Shown piece by piece: positions 33,616 through 42,085 of a DNA stretch of 64,000 nt. The translations under genes and the position numbers were made by a program. Each line of letters opens with the position of its first letter. Within the stretch, counting starts at the first letter, position 1. The DNA is taken from NCBI GenBank assembly GCA_024684175.1, contig JAIKXJ010000063.1, forward strand, positions 186,001-250,000, given 5' to 3'. Below the pieces are notes generated by a model. It was not told the origin of the DNA. It ran no database searches and saw only the letters and a program-made list of their open reading frames with translations. Source of the DNA: Erysipelotrichaceae bacterium. Its GTDB lineage: Bacteria; Bacillota_I; Bacilli_A; Erysipelotrichales; Erysipelotrichaceae.

Positions 33616-34049
33616 CTCTTCTTGATCAGACGACAGATTAAGATCCCGAGGAAAGCACCGGAAGAATCGATGAGGACATCCTTGAAAGAACAATAACGTC
33701 CCTGCACGAACAGCTGGTGGAACTCATCGCTTGCGGCATAGGCCACCGCATAAAGAAGCGGCAGCAGGAACGTATGATCTTTGCTGTATCCTTCGTAATT
33801 CACCTTGATCAGTATGCCAAGGATCATGAACTCGGTAAAATGCGCGAGCTTGCGGATGAACTGCCCGTAGCGGGCGAAGAATTCTTCGATCTCCATGCCG
33901 GATGATGCCGTCAGAAAATGATAGACTTTGTAGATCAGTTCCGTCGCAAGATTCGACGTCGCTTCCGATTCCATCTGCGGCTGTGCCGACATATAAAAGA
34001 TAAGTGCCATCCACAGGATCAGCAGGATGGCTTTGATCGCTTTTTTCAC
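33591..34049 (-). CDS. VanZ family membrane protein
   Basis: 152 residues with four predicted helices and the VanZ pattern: ALIFYMSAQPQ near the N-terminus, RKLAHFTEFMILGIL, SDEFHQLFVQGRYCSFKDVLID. VanZ-like proteins affect glycopeptide tolerance in some hosts, but most members are uncharacterised. GTG start at 34049; an extended -10 (TG-G-TATGAT) ends six bases before it, no Shine-Dalgarno. Confidence 0.85.
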   Translation of the reverse strand: MKKAIKAILLILWMALIFYMSAQPQMESEATSNLATELIYKVYHFLTASSGMEIEEFFARYGQFIRKLAHFTEFMILGILIKVNYEGYSKDHTFLLPLLYAVAYAASDEFHQLFVQGRYCSFKDVLIDSSGAFLGILICRLIKKRWKRKENV

Positions 34050-34055
34050 GATATC

Positions 34056-34064
34056 ATCATACCA
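34056..34064 (-). promoter_or_regulatory. Extended -10 for VanZ gene
   Basis: Minus strand TGGTATGAT, hexamer 34061-34056, six bases before GTG 34049. Confidence 0.55.
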
Positions 34065-34760
34065 TCATTGCAGATAAGACAATACCTCGGCATCTTCATT
34101 GAGTTTTGAACGCGCGTTCACCGCATAGCTGTGATCGGATGTGAAAACACTGAGACTTCCGACCATCAGCGCCTTGTTGAGCAGCTTCACATGTTCTTTT
34201 TCCACGGCGATACAGACCGCCAGGATGCGCGGATCCTCCTCAAAATCTCTGATCATCCTTCCCTGCGGGTCATACAAGCCGATCACGCGGCAGTCTTCCA
34301 GCAGCAGATCGGAAAATGCACCATCGCTGTTCTTGACGGTCAGATAGATGTTCACGCTCATATTGACCGCCAGGCTTCCGGTGTTGATCTTGACTTCGTT
34401 TGCATACAGATCATAGCTCACTTCTCCGTCATTCAGCAGCGTCGAAGGAAGATCGCCGATGTCTTCTTCCAAAGCGCCTTTATAGATCAGGGAACCTTTT
34501 GCCAGAGAGTAGGAAAGCCGGACATACTTGTCCAAGATCTCCTTCGGATCGGTACATACATCTTGGGTCAGATAAGCTCTCGGTACCTCGATCATCGTCA
34601 GATCTTCCTTGTTCAGTTTCGTTCTTTGAAACAGCTGATGGGAAGCTACGGGCACTTTCACATAGTCTTCCCGGTACTTCACATAGGCGCTCAAAGAGAA
34701 AAACAGGCACAAGCCCAGACAAAGCAGATCGAAAACGATCAACAGGACCTTTTTTATCAT
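34065..34760 (-). CDS. SAF-domain protein, CpaB-like
   Basis: 231 residues: one N-terminal membrane helix (5-27), then a SAF domain (VKVPVASHQLFQRTKLNKED through SLAKGSLIYKGAL, about 34-95) of the type in CpaB/RcpC and FlgA. CpaB proteins help assemble Flp/Tad pili, but no pilus gene is in the window, so this copy may be an orphan or have another role. ATG has GGAGGTTTATC upstream. Confidence 0.75.
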   Translation of the reverse strand: MIKKVLLIVFDLLCLGLCLFFSLSAYVKYREDYVKVPVASHQLFQRTKLNKEDLTMIEVPRAYLTQDVCTDPKEILDKYVRLSYSLAKGSLIYKGALEEDIGDLPSTLLNDGEVSYDLYANEVKINTGSLAVNMSVNIYLTVKNSDGAFSDLLLEDCRVIGLYDPQGRMIRDFEEDPRILAVCIAVEKEHVKLLNKALMVGSLSVFTSDHSYAVNARSKLNEDAEVLSYLQ

Positions 34761-34821
34761 CTGATAAACCTCCTAATCATTATTTGAAAAAAGAAGCCCC
34801 GATACCTAAAAAAGAATAAAA

Positions 34822-34850
34822 CAAAATAAAAAAGAGATCATTCCGATCTC
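34822..34850 (-). terminator. Terminator of the S1-domain gene
   Basis: Stem GAGATC / GATCTC with five-base loop and long minus-strand T-rich tail; overlaps the stop of the S1 gene. Confidence 0.8.
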
Positions 34851-35209
34851 CTCTTCTCATTGTCGATCCATTCGTCCATGTGATCGCGGATGGTACCGAA
34901 GCCTCTGATCGACTCCGGCATCCCTTGAAATCTGACTCGTTTGGTATAACGCCGAGTATTCTGCGACAGTGCCTTGAACGACAGTCTGAGCTGTTTGTGT
35001 TCATAATCGATATCGATGACCTTGACCATCACATATTCATCGACCTGTACGAAATTATCGATGTTCCTGACGAAGCCGTTGGAGATCTCCGAGATATGGA
35101 TCAGTCCCGTAACGCCGTCATCGAACTTGACGAAAGCACCGTACGGCTTGATGCCGGTGATCTTCCCATATACGGTCATTCCTACTTTATAATCTTTGAT
35201 AGAGCTCAT
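34838..35209 (-). CDS. S1 RNA-binding protein, CvfD/YugI-like
   Basis: 123 residues: a single S1 domain at about 8-76 (GMTVYGKITGIKPYGAFVKF, GLIHISEIS, VKVIDIDYEHKQLRLS) plus a basic tail. Similar to the YugI/CvfD group of ribosome-associated regulators. The start ATG 35209 is nine bases past an extended -10 (TG-G-TATAAT) and lacks a normally spaced Shine-Dalgarno (CAGGT directly abuts it). Divergent from the PAP2-like gene 35 bases away. Confidence 0.88.
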   Translation of the reverse strand: MSSIKDYKVGMTVYGKITGIKPYGAFVKFDDGVTGLIHISEISNGFVRNIDNFVQVDEYVMVKVIDIDYEHKQLRLSFKALSQNTRRYTKRVRFQGMPESIRGFGTIRDHMDEWIDNEKRRSE

Positions 35210-35218
35210 ACCTGAACA

Positions 35219-35236
35219 ATTATACCATGATATAAT
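35219..35236. promoter_or_regulatory. Back-to-back extended -10 elements
   Basis: Minus TG-G-TATAAT (35224-35219) for the S1 gene and plus TG-A-TATAAT (35231-35236) for the PAP2-like gene; the hexamers end nine and eight bases from their start codons. Confidence 0.7.
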
Positions 35237-35244
35237 ATTTCAGT

Positions 35245-35697
35245 ATGTTAAAGAATTACTATCCGCTGATATCCTTTCTTATCGCCGTGATCATCGCTCA
35301 AGGAGTCAAACCTATCATCATGCTGGTGAAGACCGGTGATTTCCGCCTGAAATACCTGATCGCCTCAGGCGGCTATCCAAGTTCTCACTCTGCCGGAGTC
35401 GTTGCCCTGTGCCTTTCCATCGGACTGAAGGATGGTTTTGATTCGTCCTTGTTTGCGATCGCCTTTGCGATCATGACCATAACGATGTTCGATGCCGTCA
35501 ATGTCCGCTATTACTCCGGGCGAAATATCTCATTGACCCAGCAGCTGATCGAAGATCTGCGCTATATCATCGAGATGAAAGATCCGATCTACGATGAAAA
35601 GTTCAAAGAAGTCCTCGGACACACCAAACTCGAACTGATCGCGGGCGTTTTTCTTGGAATTCTGGTAAGTATAGTGCTATATTTTTTATGGAGATGA
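35245..35697 (+). CDS. Divergent PAP2 family membrane protein (DUF212)
   Basis: 150 residues, four or five membrane helices, with the family motif GGYPSSHSAGV and FDAVNVRYYSGRN. Related to acid phosphatase/vanadium-peroxidase fold proteins (YuiD), possible lipid phosphatase; substrate unknown. ATG 35245 has no Shine-Dalgarno and starts eight bases past the -10. Followed after ten bases by the NifU-like gene. Confidence 0.88.
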   Translation: MLKNYYPLISFLIAVIIAQGVKPIIMLVKTGDFRLKYLIASGGYPSSHSAGVVALCLSIGLKDGFDSSLFAIAFAIMTITMFDAVNVRYYSGRNISLTQQLIEDLRYIIEMKDPIYDEKFKEVLGHTKLELIAGVFLGILVSIVLYFLWR

Positions 35698-35707
35698 AAC
35701 AAGTCAT

Positions 35708-35941
35708 ATGAACAGAGAAGAAAAGATCAGACAGATCGAAAAGACGATCGAAAAAGTCAGACCATACATTCAAAACGACGGCGGCGATGTCCAGTTCGTC
35801 AAACTCGAAGACGATATCGTCTATGTCAGCGTCCATGGCGCCTGCGTCGGCTGCATGGCTCTGGACTATACCCTCAAAGAGGGCGTCGAAGCTTTGATCC
35901 TGGATGAAGTCGAAGGGATCAAGGAAGTAAGGCTAGCTTAA
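35708..35941 (+). CDS. NifU-like Fe-S scaffold
   Basis: 77 residues, a stand-alone NifU C-terminal domain: IQNDGGDVQFV and the cluster-binding CVGC at 46-49. Small Nfu proteins carry Fe-S clusters to apoproteins such as IspH, RimO and TldD-family partners elsewhere in the cell. Ten bases after the PAP2-like gene; ends at a terminator. Confidence 0.92.
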   Translation: MNREEKIRQIEKTIEKVRPYIQNDGGDVQFVKLEDDIVYVSVHGACVGCMALDYTLKEGVEALILDEVEGIKEVRLA

Positions 35942-35968
35942 AAAAGATGGAAGCTTCCATCTTTTTTT
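35939..35968. terminator. Bidirectional terminator
   Basis: Near-perfect palindrome AAAAAGATGGAAGCTTCCAT continuing into a T run, between the convergent NifU-like and methyltransferase genes. Confidence 0.88.
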
Positions 35969-35970
35969 CT

Positions 35971-37158
35971 TTATCTGTTATTTACCTGGACGATCACACA
36001 CTTCAGATAATCCGAAACATTGCTTCCGAGCAGGATCGGATGATCCGGAGCCTGTGCGCGGTTCTCAACGAGCCTAAGACGTTTATGCGAATCGTTGGCT
36101 GCTGACAGGATGATCTTCATGAACAGGTCTCTCGGCATATATTCACTGCAGGAGCAGCTGACCAGGAAGCCGCCCGGACGCAAAAGTTTCATCGCCCGGT
36201 AATTGATCTCTTTATAGCCCTTGGACGCATTCTTGACGGAATTCTTTGACTTGGTGAATGCCGGCGGATCGAGGATGATCACATCAAAACGCTTCTTCTG
36301 CCTCTCCGCTTCGATCAGATAATCAAAGACGTCCGCAACGATGAACTCCGTATTGTTGAATCCGTTGAGCCCGCTGTTTTCCTTGGCCTGATCGATCGCC
36401 AGCTGCGAAGCATCGATACCGATGACGCTCTTGGCGACCTTCGCCGCACTCAGGGCAAAACCGCCTGTATGGGTGCAACAATCCAGGACTTCCTTGCCGA
36501 CACATAATCTGCGTATGGCCAGATGATTGTATTTCTGATCGAGGAAATAGCCGGTCTTCTGCCCTTCGGCAATGTTGACCTTCAGTCTGACGCCGTTTTC
36601 ATCGACTTCGATCAAAGTCGGAAACTCTTCCGATAAAAAGCCTTTGACCCGCTCAAGTCCTTCCAGAGTCCTGACCCGGGCATCACTGCGCTCATAGATA
36701 CCGCGGATCTTTATACCATCCTCTTCCAGGACTTTGCGCATCATCCTGACCAGGACATCTTTCCTGGCCTCCATGCCCAGCGTGTCGATCTCGAAAACGA
36801 GACAGTCGTTGAATTTGTCGATGATGAGCCCGGGCAGCCGGTCGGAATCCGAGAACACGATACGGCAGCAGCCGGTCTCGACGACTGCTTTGCGGTATTC
36901 CCAGGCATCTTTGAAGCGTTCGTAAAAGAACGCATCATCGATGATCTCCCCTTTCCTTCTTGAAAGGATGCGGATGCGGATCTTGGAATGATCGTTGATA
37001 TAACCAAAGCCGATGAAATCATCTTTATAGGAGACGACTTCCACGATATCGCCGTTCTCATACGGACCGGAGATCTGATCGATCTCGTTATCGAAGATCC
37101 ACAGACCGCCCGCAGAGATCGTCCTTCCTTCATTTCTTTTTAATGTAACTTTGACCAT
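35971..37158 (-). CDS. RlmI/RlmK-like 23S rRNA methyltransferase
   Basis: 395 residues: N-terminal PUA domain (about 1-75, VTLKRNEGRTISAGGLWIFDNEI), then a class I SAM fold with VLDCCTHTGGFALSAAK, a LDPPAFTKSK motif and VSCSCSEYM with the catalytic Cys of m5C enzymes. Related to RlmI, which methylates 23S rRNA; the exact base is not shown. ATG 37158 lies six bases past TACAAT with no Shine-Dalgarno. Confidence 0.88.
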   Translation of the reverse strand: MVKVTLKRNEGRTISAGGLWIFDNEIDQISGPYENGDIVEVVSYKDDFIGFGYINDHSKIRIRILSRRKGEIIDDAFFYERFKDAWEYRKAVVETGCCRIVFSDSDRLPGLIIDKFNDCLVFEIDTLGMEARKDVLVRMMRKVLEEDGIKIRGIYERSDARVRTLEGLERVKGFLSEEFPTLIEVDENGVRLKVNIAEGQKTGYFLDQKYNHLAIRRLCVGKEVLDCCTHTGGFALSAAKVAKSVIGIDASQLAIDQAKENSGLNGFNNTEFIVADVFDYLIEAERQKKRFDVIILDPPAFTKSKNSVKNASKGYKEINYRAMKLLRPGGFLVSCSCSEYMPRDLFMKIILSAANDSHKRLRLVENRAQAPDHPILLGSNVSDYLKCVIVQVNNR

Positions 37159-37164
37159 ACACTT

Positions 37165-37170
37165 ATTGTA
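37165..37170 (-). promoter_or_regulatory. -10 of the RlmI-like gene
   Basis: Minus strand TACAAT, six bases before ATG 37158; no clear -35 because the ileS terminator lies there. Confidence 0.5.
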
Positions 37171-37176
37171 CTACAC

Positions 37177-37202
37177 AAAGAAAAAGGATCCCGCAGGATC
37201 CT
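37177..37202 (-). terminator. Terminator of ileS
   Basis: Stem AGGATCC (37185-37191) with GGATCCT (37196-37202), then minus-strand T-rich tail. Directly behind ileS. Confidence 0.82.
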
Positions 37203-37209
37203 GATTTTC

Positions 37210-39939
37210 TTATTTCAGTGCATCGGCGCATCTGTTGCACAGACCGTCTTCGTTCTCTTCCTCGACGACGTTCCAGCAGCGCGGACAGACATGACCTTTT
37301 GCCATTTCGATCTTCACTTCACTGCTGTCATACTTCGTCAGTTCTTCTTCAACGAAGGAGACTTTTGCAACGATCAGCCACTGGTTGATCTTGTCGCCGA
37401 ACGCATCGCACAGAAGCTTCTTGTCCTCTTCACTTACATGAAGCAGGACATGAGCCTGCATCGGCTTTTCGATGATCTTCTCGTTGATCGCTTCTTCTCT
37501 GGCTTTGAAGATATCCGTACGGATCGCATGCAGTCTTGCGAAATTGCTGCGGATGAGATCTTCGCCTTCGAATCTGACGACCTTCGGGAAGTGGACATAA
37601 TGAACGCTGGATGCTTCTTTGTTTCCGAAATGCTTCCAGACTTCATCACAGGTGTAGACCAGGACCGGTGACCAGAGACGGACCAGATAGTCGACAGCCG
37701 TATAAAGGACGGTCTGGACCTTCCTTCTTCTCGGTGAATCGAGCTTATCGCAATACAGGATATCTTTTGCGAAATCACAGTAATAGCTCGACAGCTCGTT
37801 GGTCATGAAGTTGGTCATAGCTGAAGTCGCCGCCACGAACTCGTAGTTGTCGTAAGCTGTCTCGACTTTTTCCGCCATGTCATTGAGAGCGATCATCATG
37901 TATCTGTCGACGGCTTCGAGCTGTTCGTAAGGAACCAACTGATCGGCACGGAAATCGTCGGGATTGATGTTGCCCAGCATGAAACGGAAGGTATTCCGGA
38001 TCTTACGGTACTGATCGGAGACCTGTTTCAGGTTGGAATCGCCGATCCTCATATCGGCCTTGAAGTCTTCGGAAGACGCCCAGAGCCTCAGGATATCGGC
38101 ACCGTATTGTTTGATGATATCCAGCGGATTGACGACATTGCCGACCGACTTGTGCATCGCCTCGCCCTTGGAGTCACAGACATAACCGTGAGATAAGACG
38201 GACTTATACGGAGCTACGCCGTGATTTGCGACCGAGACGATCAAAGAGGAGTTGAACCATCCGCGGTACTGGTCGGAACCTTCGAAATACAGATCGCACG
38301 GATAAGAATGACCACGGGCGATCAGTTCGTTCCAGGAAGAACCGGAATCGAACCAGACATCCATGATGTCGGTCTCTTTGGTAAACTTGCCGTTAGGCGA
38401 AGCAGGATTACTGTAACCTTCCGGAAGCAGATCTTTGGCTTCGTACGCAAACCAGATATTGGAACCGTGCTCATCGAAAAGTTTGGCGATGTGTTCAAAG
38501 ACATCCGCATCGATGATCGGAGACTTGTCCTCGTTATAGATGATCGGGATCGGAACGCCCCAGAGCCTCTGACGGGAGATACACCAGTCTTTTCTGTCTT
38601 TGACCATGTTGGTCAGACGCAGCTCACCGAAGGAGTTGATCCATTTGACGCTCTTGATCGCTTCCAGAAGCTGCGGTTTGATCTTTTCGATCGAAGCGAA
38701 CCACTGTGTCGTGGCACGGAAGATGACCGGCTTTTTGAGTCTGTCATCATGCGGATAGGAGTGGGTCACCCATTCCAGCTTCAGCAAGTGCCCTTCTGCA
38801 TCCAGCTTCTCAGTGATGGTCTTGTTGGCATCGAAGACGAACTGTCCCTGCAGCCAGTCACCGGCTTCCTTGGTCATGCAGCCTTTTTCATCGACCGGGC
38901 AGACCGTCGGCAGACCGTATCTTTGTGTCGTATAGAAGTCATCGAGACCGTGGCCGCCGGCCGTATGGACACAGCCCGTACCGTCTTCATCCGTAACATA
39001 GTCTGCCAGACAGATGAGCGATTCTCTTTCTTCCGGATATAAGACCTGTTTACAGACGAGACCTTCGAGCTGTCTTCCTTTGAAGGTCTTTAAGACTTCG
39101 TGTTCTGCAAGCCCGAATTTCTCCATCAGTGCATCGACCAGGTTCTCCAGCATGATCAGTTTGCCTTTTTCCGTTTTGACGACTGCATAAGTCAGATCCG
39201 GATGAAGAGTGATGGCGACGTTGGCCGGTAAAGTCCAAGGCGTCGTCGTCCAGATGACGAACTTTTCATCGCCGTCCAATACGTCCTTGCCGTCTTTGAC
39301 ATCGAATGTGACGAAGATCGTCGGATCTTTGCGGTCAAAATATACGATCTCGGAATCGGCGATCGCTGTCTCCTGATACGGAGACCAGTAGATCGGCTTG
39401 AGGCCCTGGAAGATCATGCCGTCCAATGCCATCTTGGCAAAGGAACGGATCTGTCTTCCTTCGAAATCCTTTGTCAGAGTGATATACGGATGTTCGTAAT
39501 CGGCGACCTGTCCCAGACGCTTCTCCGTTTCCATCTGCTGTGCGATCTGTTTGTGCGCATATTCCTCACACTTTTCCCTGAATTCCTTGGCAGAAACTTC
39601 TTTACGGTTCACACCGAGCTTCTGGACGGCATTCTCGATCGGCAGACCATGCGTATCCCAACCCGGGAAAAACGGCGTGTAATAACCTTCCATGGCCTTA
39701 GAACGGACGATGATGTCCTTGATGATGCGGTTCATTGCCGTGCCGGCATGGAGATTGCCATTGGCGTATGGCGGACCGTCATGAAGCACGAATTCCGTGT
39801 GCCCTTCATTCTTGGCCAGGATCTTGTGATAATGATCCTCTTCTTCCCACCTCTTTAAGATGTCCGGCTCTTTTTTCGGAAGATTGCCGCGCATCTCAAA
39901 ATCAGTCTTGGGCATGTGCAATGTGTCTTTGTATTCCAT
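37210..39939 (-). CDS. ileS: Isoleucyl-tRNA synthetase
   Basis: 909 residues from ATG 39939 (MEYKDTLHMPKTDFEMRGNL), the family start, with GAGGAGA upstream; a further upstream Met would read into the T-box. Class I motifs: GPPYANGNLHAGT, editing domain GTGCVHTAGGHGLDD, WFDSGSSWNE, and KMSKS in the form AMHKSVGN. A C-terminal zinc site CPRC ... CNRC is present. Controlled by an isoleucine T-box. Confidence 0.97.
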   Translation of the reverse strand: MEYKDTLHMPKTDFEMRGNLPKKEPDILKRWEEEDHYHKILAKNEGHTEFVLHDGPPYANGNLHAGTAMNRIIKDIIVRSKAMEGYYTPFFPGWDTHGLPIENAVQKLGVNRKEVSAKEFREKCEEYAHKQIAQQMETEKRLGQVADYEHPYITLTKDFEGRQIRSFAKMALDGMIFQGLKPIYWSPYQETAIADSEIVYFDRKDPTIFVTFDVKDGKDVLDGDEKFVIWTTTPWTLPANVAITLHPDLTYAVVKTEKGKLIMLENLVDALMEKFGLAEHEVLKTFKGRQLEGLVCKQVLYPEERESLICLADYVTDEDGTGCVHTAGGHGLDDFYTTQRYGLPTVCPVDEKGCMTKEAGDWLQGQFVFDANKTITEKLDAEGHLLKLEWVTHSYPHDDRLKKPVIFRATTQWFASIEKIKPQLLEAIKSVKWINSFGELRLTNMVKDRKDWCISRQRLWGVPIPIIYNEDKSPIIDADVFEHIAKLFDEHGSNIWFAYEAKDLLPEGYSNPASPNGKFTKETDIMDVWFDSGSSWNELIARGHSYPCDLYFEGSDQYRGWFNSSLIVSVANHGVAPYKSVLSHGYVCDSKGEAMHKSVGNVVNPLDIIKQYGADILRLWASSEDFKADMRIGDSNLKQVSDQYRKIRNTFRFMLGNINPDDFRADQLVPYEQLEAVDRYMMIALNDMAEKVETAYDNYEFVAATSAMTNFMTNELSSYYCDFAKDILYCDKLDSPRRRKVQTVLYTAVDYLVRLWSPVLVYTCDEVWKHFGNKEASSVHYVHFPKVVRFEGEDLIRSNFARLHAIRTDIFKAREEAINEKIIEKPMQAHVLLHVSEEDKKLLCDAFGDKINQWLIVAKVSFVEEELTKYDSSEVKIEMAKGHVCPRCWNVVEEENEDGLCNRCADALK

Positions 39940-39956
39940 CTCATTCTCCTCTTTAA

Positions 39957-40140
39957 AATAAAAAGGTGCTACCAAAGGTCGCTTATAAAAGCGAGGTACC
40001 ACCTTCATTTGTTTCTCTGACTCTTAACGCGAGCAACGCCGGCAATTTTGTTGCCGGAGCTCATAAGTGATTCCCGTATGTGCACACCCCGGCTTGCACC
40101 GACCGCCGGTTCTCTACGCTGTCACATCATACGAACATGT
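39957..40140 (-). ncRNA. Isoleucine T-box riboswitch of ileS
   Basis: Reading on the minus strand: stem I closes GTTCGTA (40136-40130) with TATGAGC (40065-40059); AGAGAA and a GGTCGGTGCAA loop form its head; the specifier loop reads GA-ATC-AC with ATC (Ile) at 40071-40069. Stem III is CCGGCAA / TTGCCGG (40057-40039), then the T-box AAGGTGGTACCTCGC (40005-39991), whose TGGT bulge pairs with ACCA of tRNA-Ile, and a terminator with T tract to 39957. No stem II is visible between stems I and III. Confidence 0.93.
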
Positions 40141-40152
40141 CTTAATCCTAGC

Positions 40153-40554
40153 TTAATCTTCGTCTGAATTTAAATTGATATCGCCGCCGACCTGTAAGTT
40201 CTTCGGAGAACATAAGATGACGTTCTCTCCGACCTTCTTGATCGAACCGTCGACACCGTAAACGACACCGGAAAGGAAGTCGATGATCCTCTGGCGGTAT
40301 TCGGAAGGCATCCTGTGCAAGTTGACACAGCAGGCTCTCTTGGACTTGATATGATGGCCGATCTCCTCGGCTTCATCAAAGTTTCTCGGTTCAAATAATA
40401 CGATATTGGTATTTGCGGTGATGTTGGAAGAACCGGACAGTGTGCTCTTCTCGTAAGGAGAGACGGCTTCTGCTTCTTCTTTGGACAGCTCGAGCTGTTC
40501 TTCATCATCTTCTTCAGGCGCAATAAACTCTTTTAATTTATCACCAAATCCCAT
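40153..40554 (-). CDS. sepF: Cell division protein SepF
   Basis: SepF rings bundle FtsZ and tether it to the membrane. 133 residues: N-terminal amphipathic helix (MGFGDKLKEFI), acidic linker, and the core from about 48 (NIVLFEPRNFDEAEEIGHHI, HRMPSEYRQRIIDFLSGVVYGVDG). Located apart from the ylm/ftsZ cluster, which is not in this window. ATG has AAGGAGTAA upstream. 37 bases after the HAD gene. Confidence 0.93.
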   Translation of the reverse strand: MGFGDKLKEFIAPEEDDEEQLELSKEEAEAVSPYEKSTLSGSSNITANTNIVLFEPRNFDEAEEIGHHIKSKRACCVNLHRMPSEYRQRIIDFLSGVVYGVDGSIKKVGENVILCSPKNLQVGGDINLNSDED

Positions 40555-40591
40555 ATTTTTACTCCTTTAACTCCATATCATTTTAACAAAA

Positions 40592-41386
40592 TCACATCGC
40601 TTTAATCAACTTGTTGGCAGTCAAATAATTGTAAAAGCCGTCTTCCAGGACATCGTCCGTCTCTTCGAATCCCCTGCCCCTCAGTGCATCCACGCAATTG
40701 GCCACGATGACCGGATGGCCGACACATTCGAGCATCTCAAGATCGTTGATGCCGTCCCCGAAACAATAAGTATCCTCTAACGGAACGCCGAGATAGTCGA
40801 TGATCTTTTTCACGCCGGTCGCCTTGTTGACGCCTTTGATGTTGACGTCACAGGAAGAAAACTGCTTATGGTCGAAAATATCGACATAAGGCTCCAGTTC
40901 CTTTCCCGCCTTACGCAATGCTTCTCGGTCAAGGAAACCGATCATCGCGATCATATAGTCGGCAGTGTCGCTGTCTTCTTCCCGGAAGCCTTCCAAGACC
41001 CTTCCCCAGCCATTCAGAAAAGCGGAGAACGAAGCGGAAGTCAGAGAGTCCACATACATATGATCGAGGGTCTCCATGATATAGAAACCGTTATATTTCA
41101 ACGTGATCTCACGGATCTTGGAAGACGCCTCTTTGGAAAAATAGACCTCATGGATCGCCAGTCCGTCCAATTCCGCATAAGCGCCGTTGCACAAGACATA
41201 GCCGCTGGGGCCCAGATCGATGATCTTCTGATCGAGCAGTCCCTTGCAGCGGCCGGAGGCGACGACCACATAATCTTCCTTTTTGAGCTGTTCAAAAGCA
41301 TATCTCGTCTTTTCGGAGAACTCATTCATTCCTCTTGAACCGTCAAGGATCGTTCCGTCGATGTCACAAAAAACCAGTTTTTTCAT
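40592..41386 (-). CDS. Cof-type HAD-IIB phosphatase
   Basis: 264 residues: catalytic DIDGTILDGSRG at the N-terminus, C2B-type cap, and FGDGINDLEML near the C-terminus. Family members dephosphorylate sugar phosphates or flavin-type compounds; substrate unknown. ATG 41386 lies eight bases past TATAAT without a usual Shine-Dalgarno (AGG is one base away). Confidence 0.9.
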   Translation of the reverse strand: MKKLVFCDIDGTILDGSRGMNEFSEKTRYAFEQLKKEDYVVVASGRCKGLLDQKIIDLGPSGYVLCNGAYAELDGLAIHEVYFSKEASSKIREITLKYNGFYIMETLDHMYVDSLTSASFSAFLNGWGRVLEGFREEDSDTADYMIAMIGFLDREALRKAGKELEPYVDIFDHKQFSSCDVNIKGVNKATGVKKIIDYLGVPLEDTYCFGDGINDLEMLECVGHPVIVANCVDALRGRGFEETDDVLEDGFYNYLTANKLIKAM

Positions 41387-41394
41387 ACCTGTTC

Positions 41395-41400
41395 ATTATA
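41395..41400 (-). promoter_or_regulatory. -10 of the HAD gene
   Basis: Minus strand TATAAT, eight bases before ATG 41386. Confidence 0.6.
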
Positions 41401-41404
41401 CATG

Positions 41405-41432
41405 AAAAAAGTGAAGATCCTAAGATCCTCAC
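41405..41432 (-). terminator. Terminator of the liv operon
   Basis: Stem GTGAAGATC / GATCCTCAC with one G-U pair and a minus-strand T6 tract, right after the CBS-ACT gene. Confidence 0.85.
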
Positions 41433-42083
41433 TCAATACTTTTCATGAAGCTTCAATACGCCGGTCACCTTGTATCCGGCATCCTTCAGCTTGTCGCTGA
41501 TGTCTTTGTAACCGTAGACGATGACCACTACCTCGATACCTCGGCTGTTATTGTAAACGGCCAGATTGGATATGGAGATATCATCCTCTTTGAAGATGCG
41601 GCAGATATCTTCCATGATGCCCGGATGATCTTCCGGAATGGAAATGACATAACGGATGCCGTTGTGATTGTATCCGAGCAGATCGATGAACGCGGTAAAG
41701 ATATCGTTGTGCGTGATGATGCCGATCAGCTTGTCATCTTCATCCACGACCGGCAGACAGCCGATGTCGTGTTTTCTCAGCAAAGTCGCCGCTTCTTCCA
41801 GGAGCGCTTCCTTGCCGATGGTGATGACTTCTTTGATCATGATATCGGCGATCGTCAGTTTGTTGAGCAGATAATTGACTTCAAATACCGAGAGCGAAGT
41901 CGCATTGTTCGGCGTATTGGAAGTGACCACCGATTCCGTGACCAGACCGACCAGTTTGCCTTGCCCATCCACGACCGGCAGACGGTGCAGATGATTTTCC
42001 GACATCAGATCGACAGCTTCCGAAACCGACCGGTCGGGTCCGATGGTAATCGGGCTCGACACCATATTGTCTTTTACGTACAT
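41433..42083 (-). CDS. CBS-pair and ACT domain protein (AcuB-like)
   Basis: 216 residues: two CBS motifs (about 1-60 with MVSSPITIGPDRSVSEAVDL; 73-130 with IMIKEVITIGKEALLEEAA) and a C-terminal ACT-like domain (140-215). CBS pairs bind adenosyl ligands and ACT domains bind amino acids, so it is a candidate sensor. It begins two bases after livF with a good ribosome site (GGGAGGATAA), making it the sixth gene of the liv operon. Similar to AcuB in architecture; role here unknown. Confidence 0.88.
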   Translation of the reverse strand: MYVKDNMVSSPITIGPDRSVSEAVDLMSENHLHRLPVVDGQGKLVGLVTESVVTSNTPNNATSLSVFEVNYLLNKLTIADIMIKEVITIGKEALLEEAATLLRKHDIGCLPVVDEDDKLIGIITHNDIFTAFIDLLGYNHNGIRYVISIPEDHPGIMEDICRIFKEDDISISNLAVYNNSRGIEVVVIVYGYKDISDKLKDAGYKVTGVLKLHEKY

Positions 42084-42085
42084 GA

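Noticed and set aside
33616..33693. Upstream start for the small lipoprotein at 33268
   Set aside because: Would place 26 Cys/Phe/Arg-rich residues before a clean lipoprotein signal and lies within the VanZ coding region.
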